A stretch of 64,000 nt of DNA from Streptomyces naganishii JCM 4654 (GTDB lineage: Bacteria > Actinomycetota > Actinomycetes > Streptomycetales > Streptomycetaceae): NCBI RefSeq assembly GCF_014650575.1, contig NZ_BMVF01000005.1:248001-312000 (forward strand). Direction: 5' to 3'. Of this stretch, positions 51,572 through 59,881 are shown piece by piece. Numbering within the stretch: the first letter of the stretch is position 1; every line of letters begins with the position of its first letter. The position numbers and the translations under genes were made by a program. The notes below the pieces were generated by a model. That model did no database searches, was not told the origin of the DNA, and saw nothing but the letters and a program-made list of their open reading frames with translations.

Positions 51572-53080
51572 GTCCTGCGTGCCGGGGGCCGGGGGCGCCT
51601 CTTCGGCCGGTGCCGGTGGGCGTTCCGGCGGAACGGACGTCCGTCGCTCCGGGAGCAGGCGCAGGCCCTCCGGCATCAGGGTCAGGCGCTCGGTGACCTT
51701 CAGGCGGTAGCCCGGTTCGGGCAGCAGATCGTAGCGGCGCAGCAGCAGGCCCAGGACCAGCGTCGCCTCGTGCAGCGCGAACTGGCGGCCGATGCACGCC
51801 CGCGCCCCCGTGCCGAACGGTTTGAAGACGTGCGGCGGGCGCGCGCGGACGGCCCGCGCGTCGAACCGGTCCGGGTCGAAGCGCTCCGCGTCCGGCCCCC
51901 ACACCTCGGTGTCCCGGTGCAGCATCGGGGTCAGCACCAGCGCCCACGCGCCTCGGCGCATCGGGTGCTCCCCGGCCAGCACCGTGTCCCGCACCGCCTC
52001 GCGGGCGAAGGCGGGCGCGGTCGGCCACAGCCGCAGCGACTCGTCGAGCACCCGCCGCACGTACCGCAGCTTGGCCACCTGCTCGTACGCGGGCGCCTGC
52101 GTGCCGCCCCAGACCCGGTCCACCTCGGCGCGGGCCCGGGCCGCGACCTCCGGGTGTCGGGCGAGGTAGTACAGGGCGAAGGACAGGGCTCCGGAGGTGG
52201 TCTCGTGGCCCGCGACCAGGAAGGTGATCACCTGCCGGCGCACGTTCTCGGGTGACAGCCGCTCGCCTGTCTCCGGGTGGGCCACCTCCAGCATCCGGTC
52301 GAGCAGGTCCCCGCTCCCGCTCCCGCTCGCCGCGCGCCGGGCGCGCACCAGTTCGTCGACGGTGCTGTTGAGGTGGGCGATGTCGGCGGCGTTGCGGCGG
52401 CTCGCCTCCCGCAGCAGGTACGGGGCGAGCGGCGCCGGCACGGTGTTGAGCCGCTGCGCGTAGCTGAGGGTGCCGACCATCGCGGTCACGAACGGGTGCG
52501 GCCGGGCGCGTTCGAAGGAGCCGAAGTCGTGCCCGAACCCGGTCCGGGCGATCGTCTCCAGCGTCAGCTTGGTCATGTCGCCGGGCACGTCCACGGGGTG
52601 TCCGGCGGCCGCCGCCCGGTCCCAGTGGCCGGTGAGCCGCGCGGCCACGTCGAGCATCATCGTGTGGTAGCCGGCCATCGCCTCGCGGCTGAACCCGGGG
52701 GCCAGCACGTCGTGCGCCAGCTGCCAGTTGGGCTCGTGGTTGTACGCCGTGAACAGCCCGTCCCCGGCGACCGGGCGCAGGTTGGCGACCCCGAGGCCCA
52801 CGTGCTTGGCGAAGCGGGACTCGTCCGCGAGGTCGGCGGCCGGCCGCGCGCCCCACACGAACACGAACTCCTTGCCGAAGGCCTTGCGGCGGAAGACCGG
52901 GCCGAGCGCGCGGGCGTGGCGCATCGAGTCCTGGAGGGGCGTGCGCCGGTTCGCGCCGAGCACGTCACCGAGGAACGGGATCCGGTACGGCGGATGCGGG
53001 ATGCGGTGCAGCTCGGGCCACCCCTGCTCCGCGCCGCGGAATCCCTTCGGCAGTTCCGACGCCGTCGTCGTCTGCGCCAT
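51533..53080 (-). CDS. Cytochrome P450, CYP102B-like heme protein
   Basis: A 515-residue P450. I helix FLVAGHETTSGAL, ExxR motif LDESLRLWPTAPAF, heme loop FGTGARACIGRQFALHEATL with the Cys ligand. Length, the FxxxHEPNW-type segment (TAYNHEPNWQLAHDVL) and the C-terminal Pro-rich tail suggest the CYP102B group, fatty-acid hydroxylase relatives of P450-BM3. No reductase domain is fused, so electrons must come from separate partners. ATG 53080 has GGGAG 8 bases upstream. It is divergent from a TetR gene, a likely local repressor. Confidence 0.9.
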   Translation of the reverse strand: MAQTTTASELPKGFRGAEQGWPELHRIPHPPYRIPFLGDVLGANRRTPLQDSMRHARALGPVFRRKAFGKEFVFVWGARPAADLADESRFAKHVGLGVANLRPVAGDGLFTAYNHEPNWQLAHDVLAPGFSREAMAGYHTMMLDVAARLTGHWDRAAAAGHPVDVPGDMTKLTLETIARTGFGHDFGSFERARPHPFVTAMVGTLSYAQRLNTVPAPLAPYLLREASRRNAADIAHLNSTVDELVRARRAASGSGSGDLLDRMLEVAHPETGERLSPENVRRQVITFLVAGHETTSGALSFALYYLARHPEVAARARAEVDRVWGGTQAPAYEQVAKLRYVRRVLDESLRLWPTAPAFAREAVRDTVLAGEHPMRRGAWALVLTPMLHRDTEVWGPDAERFDPDRFDARAVRARPPHVFKPFGTGARACIGRQFALHEATLVLGLLLRRYDLLPEPGYRLKVTERLTLMPEGLRLLPERRTSVPPERPPAPAEEAPPAPGTQDSALGCPVHRAGD

Positions 53081-53108
53081 GACGCGATCTCCCGAACGTG
53101 TTGTACGT

Positions 53109-53150
53109 GGGTTCAACAACGCGATTCAGTCTGGTCCCGTTGTTGAACCC
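53109..53150. promoter_or_regulatory. TetR-type operator between P450 and TetR genes
   Basis: GGGTTCAACAAC (53109-53120) and GTTGTTGAACCC (53139-53150) are exact reverse complements, separated by 18 bases. The whole 90-base gap between the two divergent start codons is centred on it. Each arm may bind one TetR dimer, or the full repeat may be one extended site. Confidence 0.78.
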
Positions 53151-53170
53151 CCGTCAAGTAAAGTGTGGGC

Positions 53171-53785
53171 ATGGCCGCGAACGAGGGGGAGCAGCGCACG
53201 CGCCGCCGGCTGAGCACCGCCGAGCGCCGGGAGCAGCTCCTGTCGGTGGGGGCGCGGCTGTTCTCGGAGAGCCCGTACGACGACGTGTGGATCGAGCAGG
53301 TCGCGGAGATCGCCGGAGTCTCGCGCGGGCTGCTCTACCACTACTTCCCGACCAAGCGGGACTTCTTCGCGGCGGTCGTGGAGCGCGAGAGCGAGCGTAT
53401 GCTGCGGATGACCGCGGCGGTGCCCGGAGTTCCCGTACGCGAACAGCTGACGGCGGGTCTGGACACCTATCTGGAGTACGTACGCACGCACGCGCACGGC
53501 TACCGCGCCTTCCACCGCGCCGACGCGGCGGGCGACCAGGCCGTGCGCCGGGTCTACCGGCGTGCCCTGGCCGCGCAGGAGCGGCAGATCCTGGCAGCCC
53601 TGGCCGCGGACCCGGAGTTCGGCGCGTCGGCCGGGCAGCGGGCCGACATCCGGCTGGCCGTCCGAGGCTGGCTGGCCTTCACCACCGCCGTCTGCCTGGA
53701 GTGGCTGCGCGGCGACCCGGGCCTGACGCGGGAACAGGTGCGCGACCTGTGCGCACGCGCGCTGCTCGGCGTACTCACCTCCTGA
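53171..53785 (+). CDS. TetR family regulator, probable P450 repressor
   Basis: A 204-residue regulator. HTH: REQLLSVGARLFSESPYDDVWIEQVAEIAGVSRGLLYHYFPTKRDFF (in parts), with a standard TetR recognition helix GLLYHYF. The ligand domain begins TAGLDTYLEYVRTHAHGY. ATG 53171 is used; GTG 53165 in the same frame is possible. Its gene and the P450 gene flank the perfect inverted repeat. Confidence 0.92.
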   Translation: MAANEGEQRTRRRLSTAERREQLLSVGARLFSESPYDDVWIEQVAEIAGVSRGLLYHYFPTKRDFFAAVVERESERMLRMTAAVPGVPVREQLTAGLDTYLEYVRTHAHGYRAFHRADAAGDQAVRRVYRRALAAQERQILAALAADPEFGASAGQRADIRLAVRGWLAFTTAVCLEWLRGDPGLTREQVRDLCARALLGVLTS

Positions 53786-53827
53786 AGCGGCACCGGCCGG
53801 GCGTGGTCGGCGAGCGCCTGCACGCAC

Positions 53828-53845
53828 CGCTCGCCCGGGCGAGCG
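53828..53845. terminator. Perfect 18-bp palindrome between convergent genes
   Basis: CGCTCGCCCGGGCGAGCG lies between the TetR stop and the lactonase stop. It can fold on either strand and probably acts as a shared transcription end. Confidence 0.5.
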
Positions 53846-53865
53846 CCCGCCTCCGCCCGCGCGCC

Positions 53866-55113
53866 CTACAGCGGCAGCGCACAGACGGCGACGGGCGAGG
53901 CGAACGGCTCGCCCGCGAGCGTCAGTTCCCCGCTCGCGCGGTCCACGCGGAAGACGCTGACCGAACCCGACTTCTGGTTGGCCGCGAACAGCAGCCCGCC
54001 GTCCGGCGAGAAGGCGATCTGCCGCGGGAAGCCGCCCCCCACAGGCACCGTGTCCAGCAGCCTGAGCCGCGCCCCGCCCGCCTCGACGGCGTAGCGCGCG
54101 AGGCTGTCGTGGCCGCGGTTGGCGAGGTAGGCGAAGGAGCCGTCGGACGTGACCAGGATCTGCGCCGGATAGTTCCGCACGCCGCCCGGGCCCGGACCCG
54201 TGGACTGCGGCTCGCCGATGGACAGCCGGCCGGTCGGCGGGTCGTAGCCGCACACCGCCACGGTGTCGTCGACCTCGTTGGCGAGGTAGGCGTGGCGGCC
54301 GCCGGGATGGAAGGTGAGGTGGCGCGGCCCGGCCCCGGGGCGGGCGTGCGCCTGCGACACCTCGGTGAGCCGGCCCGTGCGGGTGTCCAGACGGTAGGTG
54401 TAGACGGTGTCGGTGCCGAGGTCGACCGCGAGGACGTGACCACCCTCCGGACTCGTGACGAACTGGTGTGCGTGCGGCCCGTCCTGGCCCGGGCCCGGCG
54501 GCGGGCTGGTGTGGGTCACCAGGCAGGAGCGCTCGCCGAGGGCGCCCGAGGGCGCGATCGGGTGCACGGCCACGCTGCCGGAGGTGTAGTTGGCGCTGAG
54601 CAGCCAGCGTCCGGTGGGGTGCACGGACAGGTGGCAGGGGCCCGCCCCGCCCGTGCTCCGGGTGCCCAGCACCCGGCGGTCCGCGAGCCGTACGGCGGTC
54701 ACGGCCCCGTCCTGGCGCTCGTCGACGGCGTACAGCGTGCGTCCGTCCGGGTGCACGGCGAGGTACGACGGGTCGGGCACCCCGGTGAGCGTGCTCCGGC
54801 CGGTGACGGCGCCCGTCACCGGGTCGTACTCCGCCAGGCCGATGCCCGTACCGCCGCCCTCGACGGAGGTGTAGGTGCCGACGTAGAGCGGCCGGGGGCC
54901 GGACGGCTCGCCGGGGGCGCGGCCCGTACCGGCGGCCGCCTCCGGATCCGGCCGCGGATCCGGGGAGGCTCCCGGTGCGTCCGCGCCGGCGTCCGGATCG
55001 GGGGTGCGGCGGGGCGCCGCCGGCGCCGGTACGGCCGCCACCGCGGCGGCGCCCGTCAGGGCGCCCACGATCCTGCGCCTGCTCCAGCCCTGCCCGCGCT
55101 CACCGCTGCCCAT
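53866..55113 (-). CDS. Tat-exported lactonase-family beta-propeller protein
   Basis: A 415-residue protein. Twin-arginine signal (WSRRRIVGALTGAAAVAAV), a Pro/Asp/Ala-rich linker, and a seven-bladed propeller of the 6-phosphogluconolactonase/YkgB family: YVGTYTS, PSYLAVHPDGRTLYAVDE, GPRHLTFHPGGRHAYLANE, FPRQIAFSPDGGLLFAANQ. The export signal means it is unlikely to serve the pentose phosphate pathway; substrate unknown. ATG 55113 starts directly with the signal. Confidence 0.88.
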   Translation of the reverse strand: MGSGERGQGWSRRRIVGALTGAAAVAAVPAPAAPRRTPDPDAGADAPGASPDPRPDPEAAAGTGRAPGEPSGPRPLYVGTYTSVEGGGTGIGLAEYDPVTGAVTGRSTLTGVPDPSYLAVHPDGRTLYAVDERQDGAVTAVRLADRRVLGTRSTGGAGPCHLSVHPTGRWLLSANYTSGSVAVHPIAPSGALGERSCLVTHTSPPPGPGQDGPHAHQFVTSPEGGHVLAVDLGTDTVYTYRLDTRTGRLTEVSQAHARPGAGPRHLTFHPGGRHAYLANEVDDTVAVCGYDPPTGRLSIGEPQSTGPGPGGVRNYPAQILVTSDGSFAYLANRGHDSLARYAVEAGGARLRLLDTVPVGGGFPRQIAFSPDGGLLFAANQKSGSVSVFRVDRASGELTLAGEPFASPVAVCALPL

Positions 55114-55229
55114 GCCCGCACCTCAGGTCGTCGACTGCCCCCGGTCCCGGGCCACCTTTGCGTGGACCCGGCCCCCGGTGCAAGTACGGCAACCCGCGTT
55201 GCGGACTCCGCAATGCGCGGGCGGTGGGC

Positions 55230-56351
55230 CTACCAGTTCCCGTCCTCGACCGGCTTGCCCGGCGCGTCCTTGAGGGGGTGCACCTGGTCCGGGGACGGCG
55301 CCTGCCACGGGTCGTGGTCGTCGCCGAGCCAGTCGCCGACCGGCTGGACCTGCGTCAGGGTGTCGGCCGGGGCCAGGTCCTCGGCGCCCTCGTCGTAGTA
55401 GTCGTACCAGGGCAGGCCCGCGCGGGTGTACGCGGCGCGGTCCACGGGGGAGGGCGGGGCGGCCTCGCCGGTGATGCGGCGCCACTCCGGGGGCGTCACC
55501 AGGTGCACGAACACGCGCCCGGCGGGCTCCTCGGCCCAGTCGCCCAGCGGGCGGTCGTCCTCGTACACCTCCTGGCGCATGGAGCCGCCGACGCCCAGGC
55601 CCATGGCCGCGGCGGTCCGGGGGCGGGCCCCCGGGGCGGGCGGACCGCCCGCGGCCGGTGCGCCACCCGGAGCGGCCGCGAACGGCGCGCCACCCGGAGC
55701 GCCCGCGAACGGCGCCCCACCCGGAGCGGCCGGTGCCGGCGCCCCCGGCGGCGGCAGGGGGAAGCCCGCGCCCATGGTCTTGACCGACCGGGTCGTCCGC
55801 TGCCGCTGCTGCTCCTGCTCGCGCCACCTGGCCAGCTCCCCGGGCCGCAGCGGGAAGGCCTGCAACTGCACGCCGCCCCACACCTCCTCGCCCGTGACCT
55901 GGCCCTCCACCGTCGCCCCGAGGCCGAGCGGCACCGCCACGAACTGGCGGACCGTGCCCCGGCCGGAGTTGATGCCGTCGAGCCAGGGCTGGCGCGGCAG
56001 CACCACGTAGTTCTGCGGGCCGCGGGCCATGCGCCCGGTCCACGGCCTGCCCGACACCGCGCACACCTTGCCCACGCCCACCTGGAGCGCGGCCGGCTCG
56101 CTGGTGCCCGCGAAGCTCAGCCACATGGCCTCGCGCAGGTACACCGGCAGCATCACCCCACCGCGGGCGCGCATCTGCTCGGGCACCGCGTCCCCGTAGT
56201 CCGCGACCCGGCGCACCGGGAACTCGCCGAGCCCCGGCGGCAGCGGGTGGGTGCCCGTTTCCGGCAGCCGCAGGGTGCGCACGAACCGCACCGCCACACC
56301 GCCCGGCAGCCGCAGTGTGTTCCCGTCGATCCGGACCCTCGTACCGGTCAT
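55230..56351 (-). CDS. Unknown protein with GGAPFA repeats
   Basis: A 373-residue protein. The N-terminal 195 residues look globular and beta-rich (TRVRIDGNTLRLPGGVAVRF, LREAMWLSFAGTSEPAALQVG). A low-complexity Gly/Ala/Pro linker (about 215-255) contains three 9-residue units of GGAPFA-type. The C-terminal part (EEPAGRVFVHLVTPPEWRRITG, GLPWYDYYDEG) is acidic. No family recognised; no signal or membrane helix. ATG 56351 has GAGGGGA about 9 bases upstream. Confidence 0.75.
   Translation of the reverse strand: MTGTRVRIDGNTLRLPGGVAVRFVRTLRLPETGTHPLPPGLGEFPVRRVADYGDAVPEQMRARGGVMLPVYLREAMWLSFAGTSEPAALQVGVGKVCAVSGRPWTGRMARGPQNYVVLPRQPWLDGINSGRGTVRQFVAVPLGLGATVEGQVTGEEVWGGVQLQAFPLRPGELARWREQEQQRQRTTRSVKTMGAGFPLPPPGAPAPAAPGGAPFAGAPGGAPFAAAPGGAPAAGGPPAPGARPRTAAAMGLGVGGSMRQEVYEDDRPLGDWAEEPAGRVFVHLVTPPEWRRITGEAAPPSPVDRAAYTRAGLPWYDYYDEGAEDLAPADTLTQVQPVGDWLGDDHDPWQAPSPDQVHPLKDAPGKPVEDGNW
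55664..55744. repeat. Three 27-bp tandem units
   Basis: The motif CACCCGGAGC recurs at 55664, 55691 and 55718, exactly 27 bases apart, with the third unit diverging at its end. It encodes the GGAPFAGAP-type linker of the surrounding gene. Confidence 0.85.
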
Positions 56352-56445
56352 TCGCCCGCTCCCCTCCGTCGTTCCGCGCGCCCCCGGAGGGCGACGCGAC
56401 CCCCGCCCGACGGCACCGGCCACCGGACGCGCGTCCGATGATCCC

Positions 56446-57699
56446 TCACGGAGAACGCCGCTGGGGGTCCTGCCGGTTCCGGTGCGACCTGACCGGCGCT
56501 CCCAGCTTGTCCGCCAGCCGCGTCAGGTGCGGCCGCTTCTCGCGCTGCTCGCGGGTGTGCCGGTCGAGCTCCTCCAGCAGCCGCTGCGAGCGGTGCTCGG
56601 TGTCCATCTCGTCGAGGATGCGGTTGACCTCGGTGAGCACCGCGCCGTACAGCTGCCAGTTGCTGACGTCCTGCTGCACCTCCTCCAGGAGCACCTGCGC
56701 CAGTTTGTCGCGGGTCGTCCCGGCCTGCCGCAGCTCGGCGGCCAGCCGGTCCTCGGCCGACTCCGCGCTCACGCTGACGTCCGTGGTCACCAGCACCGCG
56801 TAGCTGACCACCGCGTCGGAGATCTCGCACAGCAGCTGCCTCACGAGGGCGCCGGTCTGCGGGGAGAACAGCGGCTCCGGCGCCCGCTGCTTGGTCAGGT
56901 CGGTGAAGGTGCGCGCGAGCACCCGCAGGACCACGGTGCAGATCTCCAGGGTGTCCAGGCCGGTGCGCAGCACCACCCGGTGCAGCAGTCCCTCGCGTAC
57001 CCTCGGATTGAGCCGCAGGCTGTCCTCGGCCTGCCGCAGGGCGGCGTCCACGTCGGCGATGTCGTGGTCCAGGCGGCGCGCCTCGTGCAGCCGCGCGGCC
57101 GCCCGCTCCACCGGGATGCCGTCGGTCACCTCGTCGCCCATGCGCAGCATCAGCTGCCGCATCCGCCGCGCCAGCCCGTCGATCGACTCGCTCGCCTGCC
57201 CGGTCCACACCGGGGGAGCCAGGAGCAGGTTGCAGGCCAGGCCGACCACCGCGCCGATCAGCGTCTCCACGATCCGCGCCCAGGCGGTGCTGCCCACGGT
57301 GGTGACGCCGAGGACCAGCATCGCGCTGATCGCCACCTCGACCACGAACTCGTCCACCCGCACCAGGTGGCCCACGCCGAGACCGGCCAGGATCACCAGG
57401 GCGAGGCTCCACCAGGTGAGCCCCACCAGCAGGGAGAAGGCGATGGCGACGAGCACCCCCGCGACCACCGCGTTCACTCGGCGGACGCTGGTCTTCAGGG
57501 TCGCGAAGAGGGTGACCTGGACGACGAGCAGGGCGGTCAGGGGGGCGGTCAGCGGGGCGGGTTCCGGGCTCAGCCACTTGGCGATCACATAGGCGATCGT
57601 GGCCGCGACCGTGGACCTCAGGGCCTGTACGACCACGGGGTCCCGGTGCCGTCGCACCAGTGCCGCCAGGGACGACGGCCACTCACGTACATCTTGCAT
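56446..57699 (-). CDS. FUSC/aromatic acid exporter-like membrane protein
   Basis: A 417-residue protein. The N-terminal half has about six membrane segments (ATIAYVIAKWLSPEPAPLTAPLTALLVVQV, FSLLVGLTWWSLALVILAGLGVGHL, in parts) and a conserved LLLAPPVWTGQA turn. The C-terminal half is a cytoplasmic helical domain (LRQAEDSLRLNPRVREGLLHR, LLEELDRHTREQREKRPHL). This fits FUSC/ArAE-type proteins, efflux carriers for aromatic acids or unknown solutes. AAGGGA 6 bases before ATG 57699 supports the start. Confidence 0.82.
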   Translation of the reverse strand: MQDVREWPSSLAALVRRHRDPVVVQALRSTVAATIAYVIAKWLSPEPAPLTAPLTALLVVQVTLFATLKTSVRRVNAVVAGVLVAIAFSLLVGLTWWSLALVILAGLGVGHLVRVDEFVVEVAISAMLVLGVTTVGSTAWARIVETLIGAVVGLACNLLLAPPVWTGQASESIDGLARRMRQLMLRMGDEVTDGIPVERAAARLHEARRLDHDIADVDAALRQAEDSLRLNPRVREGLLHRVVLRTGLDTLEICTVVLRVLARTFTDLTKQRAPEPLFSPQTGALVRQLLCEISDAVVSYAVLVTTDVSVSAESAEDRLAAELRQAGTTRDKLAQVLLEEVQQDVSNWQLYGAVLTEVNRILDEMDTEHRSQRLLEELDRHTREQREKRPHLTRLADKLGAPVRSHRNRQDPQRRSP

Positions 57700-57751
57700 C
57701 CCTTGCGCTGTTCCCCGTTCGCAGACGCATCGAACGTGGACACGCGGCGCT

Positions 57752-58246
57752 TCAGACGTACAGCTTGTCCAGGAAGGCCGCCAGGTTCCCCGTGACCCGG
57801 GCGATCTGCTCGGCCGGCGTGAGGCTCTCCTCGAAGCGGGTGCCGCCCTTGGGGACCTTCCGGCCGCGCACGTACAGCGAGCAGGCGAGGTCGGTGCACA
57901 TGTACAGGCCGACCGAGTTGCCCTCGCGGCCCGCCGCCCCCGCCTTGCGGGCGGTCATCAGCGAGACCCCGCCCCCCGGGTGCGTGGTCAGGCACAGCGA
58001 GCACAGGCTGCGGTGCAGGAAGCCGCGCTGCGAGGACGGGAAGCGCAGGGCCACGCCCACCGGCCGGCCCTCCCGCTCGGTGACCAGATAGCTGCGGTCG
58101 GGCGCGCCGGAATCGCGCCAGCCCAGGAAGTCGAGGTCGTCCCAGGGGCGTTCACCCAGGTCACGGGGTACGGGCAGGCGCTTGGCCTCGCCCTTGGAGC
58201 AGTTGACGAACGCGGTGCGGATGTCCTGCTCGTCCAGCGGTCTCAT
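57752..58246 (-). CDS. FBP-type (EF-G-binding, FusB-like) zinc protein
   Basis: A 164-residue protein: MRPLDEQDIRTAFVNCSKGEAKRLPVP, LDFLGWRD, then a treble-clef zinc site CSLCLTTHPG with a second CTDLACSLYVRG pair, and a C-terminal helix. This is the FBP domain found in FusB/FusC, which bind EF-G and relieve fusidic acid inhibition; streptomycete versions are of untested function. GAGGAGGG 6 bases before ATG 58246. Confidence 0.85.
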   Translation of the reverse strand: MRPLDEQDIRTAFVNCSKGEAKRLPVPRDLGERPWDDLDFLGWRDSGAPDRSYLVTEREGRPVGVALRFPSSQRGFLHRSLCSLCLTTHPGGGVSLMTARKAGAAGREGNSVGLYMCTDLACSLYVRGRKVPKGGTRFEESLTPAEQIARVTGNLAAFLDKLYV

Positions 58247-58289
58247 GGGAGCCCTCCTCGGATCCTGGGCCAGGGAAAAGCCCGTACGG

Positions 58290-58434
58290 AAACCTATGGG
58301 TTTTAGTTTCGGGCCTAGGGTAGACAGGTGCCGCGTCGGCGCTCCACCGGATTTCGGGGCCGGGCCGGAGGCGTACCTGTGCGGGCACTGTGCGGGCGGA
58401 AAAGGTTACGTCTTAATTTATTGCGTGGACTAAG
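58290..58434. promoter_or_regulatory. AT-rich regulatory region upstream of the ROK gene
   Basis: In the 271-base gap 58247-58517, AAACC-TATG-GGTTT (58290-58303) is a short inverted repeat, and 58411-58423 (TCTTAATTTATTG) is by far the most AT-rich patch nearby. CTTA at 58412 and TAAG at 58431 are inverted. ROK regulators bind AT-rich inverted sites, so this is a candidate operator for the gene at 58518. Confidence 0.4.
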
Positions 58435-58517
58435 TGCTCCGAGAAGTCGCGCCGAGGTCACTTCCGACGGTATGTTGCGGCTCGGGCAGGGTGGGAGAGT
58501 TCGGACTAGGGAGCCAC

Positions 58518-59804
58518 ATGGCGGGGCGGAACGGGCGCACGGTGCGCGATCTCAGGCGGGGCAACCGCGCGGCCGTGCTTCAGCGGCTGTACTTCGACGG
58601 CCCCCTCAGCCGCTTCGAACTCGGCCCGGCCACCGGCCTGAGCTCCGGCTCCGTCAGCAACGTCGTCGCGGACCTGATCGCCGACGGCCTGGTCGAGGAG
58701 GCCGGCTCCGTCGACTCCGACGGCGGCCGCCCGCGCACCCTCCTGCGCGTCAACCCCGGCAGCGGCCACATGATCGGCGTCGACGTCGGCGAGACCCGGG
58801 TGCGGGTGGAGCTGTTCGACCTCACCCTCACCGAGCTCGCCCGCACCGACCGGCCGCTCACCGCGCAGGGCTACGACGTCGACGTCATCACCGGGCACAT
58901 CAGGGACGGCATCGCCGAGGTGCTCGCCGCCGCCGGACCCACCCCCGAGCGGCTGCTCGGCGTCGGCATCGGCGTCCCCGGCATCGTCGAGCGCACCCCC
59001 GGCCGCGGGGCCGTGGTGCACGGGCAGACCATCGGCTGGGACGCCGTCCCCCTGGAGTCCCTGCTGCGCTCCGGCTCCCAGCTGCCCGCGGAAGTGCCGT
59101 ACTTCATCGACAACGGCGCGCGCACCCTCGGCCAGGCCGAGATGTGGTTCGGCGCCGGACGCGGCGCGGGCAACGCGATCGTGGTCCTCTTCGGCTCGGG
59201 CGTCGGCGCGTGCCTGGTCACCCCCGAGGTGGAGCGGGGCCGGGCGGTCGAGTGGGGGCACCTGACGGTACGGGTGCGGGGCCGCCGCTGCCGGTGCGGC
59301 GCGCTCGGCTGCCTGGAGGCGTACGCGGGGGCGGAGTCCCTGCTCGCCCGCTGGCGCGAGGAGGGCGGCCGGCCGCCCGAGGACACCGACGAGGAGACCG
59401 CGCTCACCGCGATGCTCGCCGCCGCCTATCCCGCGGACGGCGCCGCCGCGGACCCGGTCGCGCTCGGCGTCCTGGAGGAGACCGCCGAGTACCTGGGCGC
59501 CGGCCTCTCCGACCTGATCAACCTCTTCCAGCCCGAGCGCATCCTCATCGGCGGCTGGGCCGGGCTCCAGCTCGGCCCCCGCTTCCTGCCCGCCGTGCGC
59601 CGCCACGCCGCCGCGTACGCGCTGCGCCACCCGGCCGAGAAGGTCACCATCGACCTGGGCCGCCTCGGCCCGGACGCGGTCACCGTCGGCGCGGCGATCC
59701 TCCCCCTCGCCGACTTCTTCGGCCGCGGCGGCCGGGCCGTGGAACCCGCTCCGCCCGCCCCGTCGCCCGCCTGGCAGGCGGCGCTGGAGGAGCGCAGGTC
59801 CTGA
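58518..59804 (+). CDS. ROK family transcriptional regulator
   Basis: A 428-residue NagC/XylR-type regulator. N-terminal winged HTH (RGNRAAVLQRLYFDGPLSRFE, GLSSGSVSNVVADLIADGLV), then a sugar-kinase-like domain with IGVDVGETRVRVELFDL, GVGIGVPGIVE and the zinc-binding ROK motif CRCGALGCLEAYAG. The EWGHLTV segment keeps the His ligand. Effector unknown; probably a sugar or sugar phosphate. AGGGAG precedes ATG 58518. No sugar genes are adjacent. Confidence 0.9.
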   Translation: MAGRNGRTVRDLRRGNRAAVLQRLYFDGPLSRFELGPATGLSSGSVSNVVADLIADGLVEEAGSVDSDGGRPRTLLRVNPGSGHMIGVDVGETRVRVELFDLTLTELARTDRPLTAQGYDVDVITGHIRDGIAEVLAAAGPTPERLLGVGIGVPGIVERTPGRGAVVHGQTIGWDAVPLESLLRSGSQLPAEVPYFIDNGARTLGQAEMWFGAGRGAGNAIVVLFGSGVGACLVTPEVERGRAVEWGHLTVRVRGRRCRCGALGCLEAYAGAESLLARWREEGGRPPEDTDEETALTAMLAAAYPADGAAADPVALGVLEETAEYLGAGLSDLINLFQPERILIGGWAGLQLGPRFLPAVRRHAAAYALRHPAEKVTIDLGRLGPDAVTVGAAILPLADFFGRGGRAVEPAPPAPSPAWQAALEERRS

Positions 59805-59813
59805 GCAGGTCTT

Positions 59814-59830
59814 CTGCGGCGCCGCCGCAG
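59814..59830. terminator. Hairpin between ROK and desulfurase-like genes
   Basis: CTGCGGC-GCC-GCCGCAG, a perfect 7-bp stem 10 bases after the ROK stop. No U-tract follows. Confidence 0.4.
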
Positions 59831-59881
59831 GTCATAGGGTGACGGCACCCCGTACCGCAGGGCCGTTCGAAGGAGTCGTCC

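Noticed and set aside
56340-56460. Start of the GGAPFA-repeat gene at an upstream in-frame codon (56423)
   Set aside because: The added leader is Arg/Gly-rich and unlike the rest, whereas ATG 56351 has a GAGGGGA ribosome site at good spacing.
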